Shown: positions 1 to 8,266 of the stretch, one piece after another
Position numbering within the stretch: position 1 is the stretch's first letter
Layout: each line of letters starts with the position of its first letter
From: Burkholderiales bacterium Ga0077543
Lineage (GTDB): Bacteria; Pseudomonadota; Gammaproteobacteria; Burkholderiales; Burkholderiaceae_C
Direction: 5' to 3'
DNA: 43,285 bases
Assembly: GCA_001464055.1 (NCBI GenBank)
Contig: LNET01000083.1
Coordinates: 1 to 43,285, forward strand
The notes under the pieces: generated by a model
Databases searched by the model: none
What the model was told of the DNA's origin: nothing
The model's input: only the letters and a program-made list of their open reading frames with translations
Position numbers and translations under genes: made by a program

Positions 1-2
1 GC

Positions 3-749
3 GGCCGCTTCCTGGCCATCGACCTGCACCGGGCCGGAGGCATTCCGGCGGTGATGAAGGTGTTGCTGGAAGCCGGGCTGCTGCATGGCGACTGCATCAC
101 CATCACCGGCAAGACCGTGGCCGAGACCCTGGCCGCCCTGCCCCCGCTGCGCACCGATCAGGAAGTCATCCGCCCGGTCAGAAACCCGGTTTACACCGAC
201 GGCCACCTGGCCATCCTGAAGGGCAACCTCAGCCCCGAAGGTTGCGTGGCCAAAATCACCGGCCTGAAGAACCCGGTGATGACGGGCCCGGCGCGCGTGT
301 TCGACGACGAGCAAAGCGCGCTGGCCGCCATCATGGCCGGGAAAATCGTCGCTGGCGACGTGATGGTGCTGCGCTATCTGGGCCCCAAGGGCGGCCCGGG
401 CATGCCTGAAATGCTGGCGCCCACCGGCGCGCTCATCGGCCAGGGCCTGGGCGAAAGCGTAGGCCTCATCACCGACGGCCGCTTCAGCGGTGGCACCTGG
501 GGCATGGTGGTGGGCCATGTCGCGCCCGAAGCCTTTGCCGGCGGCCTGATTGCACTGGTCCAGGAAGGCGACACCATCGTCATCGACGCGCACCAACGCC
601 TGCTGCAGCTGAACGTCGACGACGCCGAAATCGCGCGCCGGCGCGCGCTGTGGAAGCAACCTGCACCACGCTACACGCGCGGTGTGCTGGCGAAGTTCTC
701 GCGAAATGCCACCAGTGCCAGCCGCGGGGCCGTGCTCGACGCCGACTGA
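3..749 (+). CDS. ilvD: Dihydroxy-acid dehydratase, C-terminal part (5' truncated by window edge)
   Basis: The reading frame is open from the first bases of the window and ends at a TGA, so this is the C-terminal part (about 248 residues) of a protein of roughly 560-600 residues. It matches the IlvD/Edd family: an [10 protein letters not shown] stretch near the left edge, then [19 protein letters not shown], and the [12 protein letters not shown] signature at about window positions 466-501. The IlvD member dehydrates 2,3-dihydroxy-3-methyl(iso)valerate in valine/isoleucine synthesis using an Fe-S cluster; the cluster cysteines lie in the missing N-terminal half. Edd and sugar-acid dehydratases share the fold, and this one could be such a paralogue. 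The convergent neighbour ends 25 bp downstream. Confidence 0.88.
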   Translation, partial: GRFLAIDLHRAGGIPAVMKVLLEAGLLHGDCITITGKTVAETLAALPPLRTDQEVIRPVRNPVYTDGHLAILKGNLSPEGCVAKITGLKNPVMTGPARVFDDEQSALAAIMAGKIVAGDVMVLRYLGPKGGPGMPEMLAPTGALIGQGLGESVGLITDGRFSGGTWGMVVGHVAPEAFAGGLIALVQEGDTIVIDAHQRLLQLNVDDAEIARRRALWKQPAPRYTRGVLAKFSRNATSASRGAVLDAD

Positions 750-774
750 GGCCGCTGGCCGCCAACTGCCGCGG

Positions 775-1113
775 CTACAGCCGTGGCTCCGAGGGTCCGG
801 CCGAACCCTTGGTGCCGGAACCGGCCATGGTCTTGGCGCGGCGCAAGGCGTCTTCCCGCGACTTGTCGACCACGCCCTTGCGGCGGGTGTCCAGCCCCAG
901 CTGGGCCATGGCCCTTTCGCGGCGCTGGGCTTTGCGTTCGTCCATCTTGCGCATGGCCCGGCCCTGGGTGATGCCGGTGGCGTCGGAAATGGCCCACCAG
1001 ACCGCGGCGCCGGCGAAAGGCGACAGCACCCACCACCAACTCCAGCCTGCGGTGGGCCCGAAATCGGCCACCTTTGCCAGCAGCAGCAGCACGCCGATGA
1101 TCACCAGGGGCAT
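775..1113 (-). CDS. Small Trp-rich membrane protein (TIGR04438-like)
   Basis: A 112-residue protein. An N-terminal hydrophobic helix (residues 1-15) is followed by a Trp-dense stretch (GWSWWWVLSPF, then VWWAIS at about 40-45) and a long charged, Arg/Lys-rich cytoplasmic-looking tail from about residue 50. This layout matches the 'small Trp-rich protein' family of Burkholderiales, whose function is unknown. The ATG start at 1113 has a GGAG motif 7 nt upstream on the minus strand. It is convergent with ilvD. Family assignment is by recognition of the pattern; no function can be given. Confidence 0.8.
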   Translation of the reverse strand: MPLVIIGVLLLLAKVADFGPTAGWSWWWVLSPFAGAAVWWAISDATGITQGRAMRKMDERKAQRRERAMAQLGLDTRRKGVVDKSREDALRRAKTMAGSGTKGSAGPSEPRL

Positions 1114-1209
1114 TTCCGTACTCCATTTCGGTGCACGTGGGCACCCGCCATTTCAATGTAGCGCAGCCCAGGGGTTGCGCAGCACGCTTTGCGCCCCCAA
1201 CATCCCTCC

Positions 1210-1716
1210 ATGCGTGGTTTTCGCACTTTCTTTCTTCTGTCTGCTTTCGCCTGGGCGGCCATCGGCCCTGCAGCTGCGGGCGAACGCGTCATCGACCTGT
1301 CCAGCGGTTCGGGTTCGTTCGTGGGTGACGGCCCGCTGCTCAAGCAAGGCGACGATTTCATCACCTTCACCAACCTCAGCCCGGGAACCTATTCCTACCG
1401 CTTCACCTTGTCTGGCGAGGGCATCGAAGGCCTGGCGGCCAGCGTCAATGGCCAGAACGCCGGGACCTTTACCGTCGGCGAGCGCAGTTTTGCGGGCCTG
1501 GAAGGCCGCGACAATGGCTCGTTCACCGTGCAGATCACGGGACGCCCCGCAGACAACGCCAGCTACCAGGGCATGCTGACCGTGACGCCTGAGCCCAGGC
1601 CCGAACCCGCCGGTCCGGCACTGCTGATGGCTGGGCTGGCAGCTCTGGCAGGCGGGGCGGCCTGGCTGCGCTTCAGGGCCCCGGCAGCCCGGCCCGGGGG
1701 CAAGCCCCAGGCCTGA
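1210..1716 (+). CDS. Exported protein with PEP-CTERM-like C-terminal sorting signal
   Basis: About 168 residues from the ATG at 1210; a TTG at 1189 would add seven residues, and neither start has a clear Shine-Dalgarno. The N-terminus is a Sec signal peptide (RGFRTFF then a hydrophobic stretch ending near AAAG). The body looks like a small beta-rich extracellular domain with FITFTNLSPGTYSYRFTLSG, similar to FxDxF-type PEP-CTERM proteins. The C-terminus has TPEPRPEP, a hydrophobic helix and then Arg residues (LRFRAPAARPG), which is the tripartite layout read by an EpsH/exosortase system. The PEP motif is doubled and the basic tail is weak, so exosortase processing is only inferred. No exosortase gene lies in this window. 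Confidence 0.68.
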   Translation: MRGFRTFFLLSAFAWAAIGPAAAGERVIDLSSGSGSFVGDGPLLKQGDDFITFTNLSPGTYSYRFTLSGEGIEGLAASVNGQNAGTFTVGERSFAGLEGRDNGSFTVQITGRPADNASYQGMLTVTPEPRPEPAGPALLMAGLAALAGGAAWLRFRAPAARPGGKPQA

Positions 1717-1727
1717 AGCCGCTTCGC

Positions 1728-3704
<1,977 letters not shown>

Positions 3705-3733
3705 CGGGCGGTCTCCTGATTTGCAGATTCTTG

Positions 3734-3744
3734 AGAATTTCTCG
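3734..3744. promoter_or_regulatory. Palindrome GAGAA-T-TTCTC upstream of acs
   Basis: An 11-bp inverted repeat in the divergent region between acs (minus) and the antiporter (plus), about 30-40 bp upstream of the acs start. Its location suits an operator for acs, but I do not recognise the regulator. It is short and could be chance. Confidence 0.25.
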
Positions 3745-3826
3745 TGCCTGAAGCTACGTTCGGGCTCTGACTGACGCCTTACTCGACGGACTGTGATGCA
3801 TGCCCAGCCTAGAATCCAGCCTGCTG

Positions 3827-3838
3827 CGGGTTAACCCG
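3827..3838. promoter_or_regulatory. Perfect 12-bp palindrome CGGGTTAACCCG
   Basis: A perfect self-complementary 12-mer in the middle of the acs/antiporter divergent region. It is AT-centred within GC-rich sequence. It could be a dimeric repressor operator for either gene; no regulator is recognised. Confidence 0.3.
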
Positions 3839-3891
3839 AAATCGCCTTCGCAGGCCGGGGCTGCGAGCGCCCTGGGGGTCCCTACCCGGCA

Positions 3892-3908
3892 CATGGCAAC
3901 GTGCCATG
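3892..3908. promoter_or_regulatory. Perfect inverted repeat CATGGCA-ACG-TGCCATG
   Basis: Two 7-bp arms with a 3-bp spacer, about 90 bp upstream of the antiporter start. As DNA it could be an operator; as RNA it would form a tight hairpin in a long leader. It is the strongest dyad in this 292-bp gap. Confidence 0.4.
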
Positions 3909-3996
3909 GGCGCGGCTCAGCGGTCCCCGCCGGCCCAGCGGCCGCCACAGTGCAGCCAACGCCCCCCATAAAAGAAGATACCCGGAGAGTCCTGAG

Positions 3997-5085
3997 ATGA
4001 ACTTCCTCTTGTTTGCAGCCGGCCTGGTCGGTCTGGTCGTGGGCGCCAACCTGCTGGTTCGCGGCGCTTCGAAGCTGGCGCTTTCTTTCGGCATTTCGCC
4101 GCTGGTCGTGGGTCTGACGATCGTCGCCTTCGGCACCAGTGCACCGGAAGTCGCTGTCTCCGTGGGCGCCGTGCTGGACGGCAAGACCGACCTGGCCGTC
4201 GGCAACGTGGTGGGCAGCAACATTTTCAACGTGCTGTTCATCCTGGGCCTGAGCGCGCTCATCACCCCGCTGGTGGTGAACATGCAGTTGATCCGGCAGG
4301 AAGTGCCCATCATGCTGGGTGTGTCCTTGCTGCTGGTAGCACTGGGCCTGGACGGCCGCATCAGCTTCACCGACGCGGCGCTGCTGGTGATCCTGATGGT
4401 CACGTACACCGTGTTCCTGATCGTGCAGTCCCGTCGGGAGAGCAAGGCCAGCCAGGAAGCCCTGAGCGACGAGGTGGGTCCGGTGGTCGCAGGCGCCTGG
4501 GACAGCAAGTTGCCAGCCCAGTTGCTGCTGATTGCAGCCGGGCTGGCCGCGCTGGTGGTGGGTTCGGACTGGCTCGTCACCGCCGCCGTGGCCTTTGCCA
4601 AGCAACTGGGTGTCAGCGACCTCATCATCGGCCTGACCATCGTGGCCGCCGGCACGTCCATGCCTGAGGTGGCAACGTCCATCACGGCGGCCATCAAGGG
4701 CGAACGCGACATCGCGGTCGGCAACGTCGTGGGCAGCAACACCTTCAATATTCTGGGCTGCCTCGGCATCTCGGGTCTGGTGTCGGGCAACACCGGGCTG
4801 GTACTTCCGCCGTCGCTTCTGACATTCGACATCTGGGTCATGCTGGCCGTTGCCCTGGCCTGCCTGCCGGTCTTCCTGAGCGGCCGCGAGATCGCACGCT
4901 GGGAAGGTGGAGTGTTCCTGGGCTACTACGTGGCCTACGTCGCCTACCTGATCCTGGCCGCCCAGGAACACAGTGCCCTGCCCTACTACAGCAACGCGAT
5001 GCTGAGCTTCGTGGTGCCTCTGACCGTGGTGACGCTTGTGGCTTCGATACTGCGCCCGACGCACAAGCCGGACTCGCCGGCCTGA
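3997..5085 (+). CDS. Calcium/sodium antiporter (CaCA superfamily, YrbG-like)
   Basis: 362 residues from the ATG at 3997, chosen because GGAGAG lies just upstream and translation then begins directly with the first membrane helix (NFLLFAAGLVGLVVGANLLV). The protein has two homologous halves, each with the alpha-repeat ion-binding motif: GTSAPEVAVS followed by GNVVGSNIFN in the first half, and GTSMPEVATS followed by GNVVGSNTFN in the second. About ten membrane helices are expected. The family exchanges Ca2+ for Na+ or K+ across the inner membrane. The next gene is the last gene of the convergent Pha/Mrp antiporter operon, so two cation/H+ or cation/Na+ systems sit side by side. Confidence 0.92.
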   Translation: MNFLLFAAGLVGLVVGANLLVRGASKLALSFGISPLVVGLTIVAFGTSAPEVAVSVGAVLDGKTDLAVGNVVGSNIFNVLFILGLSALITPLVVNMQLIRQEVPIMLGVSLLLVALGLDGRISFTDAALLVILMVTYTVFLIVQSRRESKASQEALSDEVGPVVAGAWDSKLPAQLLLIAAGLAALVVGSDWLVTAAVAFAKQLGVSDLIIGLTIVAAGTSMPEVATSITAAIKGERDIAVGNVVGSNTFNILGCLGISGLVSGNTGLVLPPSLLTFDIWVMLAVALACLPVFLSGREIARWEGGVFLGYYVAYVAYLILAAQEHSALPYYSNAMLSFVVPLTVVTLVASILRPTHKPDSPA

Positions 5086-5106
5086 AGAAAGATCGCTGGC
5101 CGACGT

Positions 5107-5457
5107 TCAGGGCTGCGGCTGGTCCGGAGGCAGCGGGGCCTTTGAATGCAGTCGAAGGTGCAGGCCAGCCATGCCGAGCAGGTTGGCCGACACCGGCGCA
5201 GTGATGAACACGAACAGCGTAATCAGCAGCACCTGCAGGCCGGCCACGCCTTGGGCCCAGCTCACCAACAGGCTGGCCAGCAGCACCCCACCCACGCCCA
5301 GCGTGCTGGCCTTGGTGGGGGCATGCAGCCGCATGAAGAAGTCGCCGAAGCGCAACATGCCCACCGCCCCCACGAGCGCGAACACACCGCCGATCACCAG
5401 CATCAGCGCTGCCGGAATCTGCACCCACAGGGGCAGGCTATCGATGGGGTTCAGCAT
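5107..5457 (-). CDS. phaG: Monovalent cation/H+ antiporter subunit G
   Basis: 116 residues from the ATG at 5457. A longer frame upstream adds a non-family, hydrophilic extension overlapping the 3' end of subunit F, so the internal ATG giving MLNPIDSLPLW is preferred. It has three predicted membrane helices and the MrpG/PhaG pattern: GAVGMLRFGDFFMRLHAPTKA, then a TLFVFITAPVSANLLG helix. It is the last gene of the operon, 43 bp after subunit F. In the assembled Mrp/Pha complex subunit G is needed for a stable, active antiporter. Confidence 0.88.
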   Translation of the reverse strand: MLNPIDSLPLWVQIPAALMLVIGGVFALVGAVGMLRFGDFFMRLHAPTKASTLGVGGVLLASLLVSWAQGVAGLQVLLITLFVFITAPVSANLLGMAGLHLRLHSKAPLPPDQPQP

Positions 5458-5500
5458 GGCAAGGCTCCTGTGTGCAGGCCGTGGGATGCGCTGGGCATCG

Positions 5501-5773
5501 TCATTCGATGACGTCGCCGCGCGCCAGGTAGCGCCCCAGGGCCACGGTGGCAACGAAGCCCAGCAGTGCGATGATCAACGCCGCCTCGAACAGCAGCAGC
5601 GTGCTCAGCCGCAGGCCCAGCAGGATGGCCAGCGCCACGGCGTTGACGTAGAGCGTGTCGAGGGCGAGCACGCGGTCGGCTATCTCCGGCCCGCGCAGCA
5701 GCCGCCACAGGCACAAAGCCACGGCCAGGGCAATGGCCAAGATGGCGAAGTCCAGGGCCCAGGCCAGGATCAT
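5501..5773 (-). CDS. phaF: Monovalent cation/H+ antiporter subunit F
   Basis: 90 residues with three membrane helices. The conserved core RGPEIADRVLALDTL and the following helix are typical of MrpF/PhaF/MnhF. The start overlaps the end of subunit E by 4 nt, indicating translational coupling in the operon. It is an inner-membrane subunit of the multi-protein Na+ or K+/H+ antiporter. Confidence 0.9.
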   Translation of the reverse strand: MILAWALDFAILAIALAVALCLWRLLRGPEIADRVLALDTLYVNAVALAILLGLRLSTLLLFEAALIIALLGFVATVALGRYLARGDVIE

Positions 5774-6258
5774 CCGAAGATCTCCTTCAAAGGCGCCTCA
5801 TAGCGCCGTTTCATGTCGGCCACCATGCTGGCGGCGTCGCTGCAGTCCAGTGCATGCACCAGGATGAACCGCCGACGTTCGTCCACCACGCAGCTGACCG
5901 TGCCCGGAGTCATCGTGATGATGGCCGCGAACAAGGTCATGGCAGTTGGATGCTCCACGTCAAGCGGCACCGTCAGCCAGGCGGGTTGCGGCCTGGAGCC
6001 GGGTGACAGCACGATGCGCGCCACTGCGATGTTGGCCACGACGATGTCGTAGAAGACCACGCCCAGCAAACGCAGCGCGGCGGGCCAGGAAAGGACGGGC
6101 GTGGGCGCGCCCAGAAAGCCATGCAGCAGGCGTGGCACGACCAGGCCCAGCACCGCGGCGGTGATGAGGTTACCGGGCGCCAGGCTCTGCTGCAGCAACA
6201 GCCAGGTGGCCGCCAGCAGCACCGAGAGAACAGGATAGGCCAGCCAGCGCGGTTTCAT
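5770..6258 (-). CDS. phaE: Monovalent cation/H+ antiporter subunit E
   Basis: 162 residues: two to three N-terminal membrane helices, then a cytoplasmic domain containing the TMTPGTVSCVV motif characteristic of MrpE/PhaE and a C-terminal DAASMVADMKRRYE helix. It overlaps subunits D and F by 4 nt each. The short length and motif order agree with the family. Confidence 0.9.
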   Translation of the reverse strand: MKPRWLAYPVLSVLLAATWLLLQQSLAPGNLITAAVLGLVVPRLLHGFLGAPTPVLSWPAALRLLGVVFYDIVVANIAVARIVLSPGSRPQPAWLTVPLDVEHPTAMTLFAAIITMTPGTVSCVVDERRRFILVHALDCSDAASMVADMKRRYEAPLKEIFG

Positions 6259-7865
6259 CGTGCCTCCGGCAACGGGGCCGGCGTCTGCGGCAGCGGCCCC
6301 GGCGGCTGAGGGATGCGGTACGGCCGCACCGTCTCAGCCTGTGCACCGCCCATCTCTGGCAGCACCGCGCGGGCATAGGCATCGCGGTCCAGCATTTGCG
6401 CAGCCGCCGCAGCGGTGTAGCGCTGGATGGGCGCAGCCCACACCGACAGCAGCACGCTCATCGCCAGCAGCGAGATCATTGCCGCCGCCAGCTTGGGGCT
6501 GGACCCAGCGCTGCTGCCCTGCACCTCGGGCCGCACGGCCCAGAACAGGATGCTGCCCGCCCGCGCCAGCCCCACCAGCGTGAGAAAGCCCACCAGGAGC
6601 ACCACCACCCAAACCGCCACCGCCCAGGCATGCGCGCTGGCCGCCTGCAGCAGCATCAGCTTGCCGATGAAGCCCGGCAGCGGCGGCAGGCCGGCGTTCG
6701 ATGCCGCGGCCAGCAGCAGCATCAGGCCCAGCAGGGCCGGCTGGGCAACGGGGCTGCAGGGCTCCAGCCTGTCGGCCATGGGTCCGCGCTGGGAAGCCAC
6801 CAGTTCCGACAATAGAAAGAGCCCCGCGATCACCAGCGTTGAATTGATCAGGTAGTACATCGCCGCCGACCAGGCCGCAACGCCGAACAGGCCGATGGCC
6901 GCGACGATGGTGCCCACCGAAGCCACCGTCAGCCAGGCGATCAGCCGCGGCAGCGTGTGCGACGCCAATGCCCCGGCCACGCCCACCAGGCTGGTGGCCA
7001 GTGCGATGGGCAGCAAGAGCGGCTGCACCGTGAAGGCCGAGGGCCCGGCGTCGGCACCGAAGATGACGCCATGCACGCGCCAGATGGCATAGACGCCCAC
7101 CTTGGTCATGATGGCGAACAGCGCCGCCACCGGCGCGCTGGCCGCGGCGTAGGTGCCGGGCAGCCACATCGCCAGCGGCACCAGGGCGGCCTTGAAGCCG
7201 AACACCACCAGCAGGATCAAGGCACCGGCCTGCAGCAGCGCGGCTTCGGGGGCAGCCACCTGCGGTACGCGCAGCGCCAGGTCGGCCATGTTCAGCGTGC
7301 CGGTCAATGCGTAGATCAAGGCGATGCCGATCAGGAACAGTGCCGACGCAGTGAGGTTCAGCACCACGTACTGCGTGCCGAAGCGCAGGCGTTCACGCCC
7401 CAGGCCGTGTGTCATGAGCACGTAACTGGCGATCAGCAGCACCTCGAAGAACACGAACAGGTTGAACAGGTCGCCGGTGAGGAAGGCGCCGTTCAGGCCC
7501 ATCAGCTGGAACTGGAACAGCGCGTGGAAGTGGCGGCCGTGGGCGTCCCAGCCGCCGGTGGCGTAGAGAAGAACCGGCAGCGCGACGGCGGCTGTCAGCG
7601 CCAGCATCAGCGCCGCCAACCGGTCGACCACCAGCACGATGCCGAAGGGTGCCGGCCATTCGCCCAGGCGGTAGACCGTGAGCACGCCCGTGGCGGCCTG
7701 TTCCACCAGCCGGAAGGCAAACACCGCCCCCAGCAGCACGGAGGCCAGCGCAATGCGCCGGGCCCAGGGGCGACGCTCTTCCTCGTCGCCCAGCGCCAGC
7801 AGGAGCACCGCGGTGAACAGCGGCAGGAGAACCGGCAGGATGGGCAACTGGTCGGCGAAGCTCAT
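6255..7865 (-). CDS. phaD: Monovalent cation/H+ antiporter subunit D
   Basis: 536 residues and about 14 membrane helices. It belongs to the proton-translocating NuoL/M/N-like family (PF00361 type). The stretches VFFEVLLIASYVLMTHG and LVVFGFKAALVPLAMWLPGTYA hold the membrane Glu and Lys residues used for proton transfer in related subunits. The C-terminal tail from about residue 500 is Pro-rich and variable. It overlaps both neighbours by 4 nt. Together with subunit A it forms the ion-translocating part of the complex. Confidence 0.93.
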   Translation of the reverse strand: MSFADQLPILPVLLPLFTAVLLLALGDEEERRPWARRIALASVLLGAVFAFRLVEQAATGVLTVYRLGEWPAPFGIVLVVDRLAALMLALTAAVALPVLLYATGGWDAHGRHFHALFQFQLMGLNGAFLTGDLFNLFVFFEVLLIASYVLMTHGLGRERLRFGTQYVVLNLTASALFLIGIALIYALTGTLNMADLALRVPQVAAPEAALLQAGALILLVVFGFKAALVPLAMWLPGTYAAASAPVAALFAIMTKVGVYAIWRVHGVIFGADAGPSAFTVQPLLLPIALATSLVGVAGALASHTLPRLIAWLTVASVGTIVAAIGLFGVAAWSAAMYYLINSTLVIAGLFLLSELVASQRGPMADRLEPCSPVAQPALLGLMLLLAAASNAGLPPLPGFIGKLMLLQAASAHAWAVAVWVVVLLVGFLTLVGLARAGSILFWAVRPEVQGSSAGSSPKLAAAMISLLAMSVLLSVWAAPIQRYTAAAAAQMLDRDAYARAVLPEMGGAQAETVRPYRIPQPPGPLPQTPAPLPEAR

Positions 7866-8266
7866 TGCGCGCCCCCCTCGTGCCGGGACCTGGCAGCGGG
7901 CTCGGACGGGCCGGCAGGGTCGGCCGGCTCGGGCTTGTCGAGCTTGCCGTCGACATGGTCGGTGCCGCCGTCATGCCGGCTGCGCAGTGCCAGTTCGATG
8001 ACGAAGCCGGTGGTCGCAAAGCCGATCACGATGGCGGTGAGCACCAGGGCCTGCGGCAGTGGGTCGGCCACGTTGGGGCCGCGGTCGACGATGGGCGCGG
8101 CGTTCGACCACAGCCGGCCCATCGCGAAAATGAAGACGTTGACGGCATAGCCGATCATCGACAGGCCCAGCACCACCGGGAAGGTGCGGCCGCGAAGGAG
8201 CAGGTAGATGCCCGTCGCCGCGACGATGCCGATGCCGCTGGCCACCAGCGCTTCCATGCTGAACAT
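7862..8266 (-). CDS. phaC: Monovalent cation/H+ antiporter subunit C
   Basis: 134 residues, NuoK-like with three membrane helices; GIYLLLRGRTFPVVLGLSMIGY and QALVLTAIVIGFATTGF are typical of MrpC/PhaC. The C-terminal 30 residues are hydrophilic and variable. The stop codon of the PhaAB fusion overlaps its ATG by 1 nt (TGATG). Note that phaC also names PHA synthase; here it means the antiporter subunit. Confidence 0.91.
   Translation of the reverse strand: MFSMEALVASGIGIVAATGIYLLLRGRTFPVVLGLSMIGYAVNVFIFAMGRLWSNAAPIVDRGPNVADPLPQALVLTAIVIGFATTGFVIELALRSRHDGGTDHVDGKLDKPEPADPAGPSEPAARSRHEGGAQ

Noticed and set aside
3888..3912. Possible sigma-54 promoter (TGGCACG on the minus strand)
   Set aside because: The GG-N10-GC spacing is not met; the -12 GC is absent. 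The bases are better explained by the CATGGCA palindrome.
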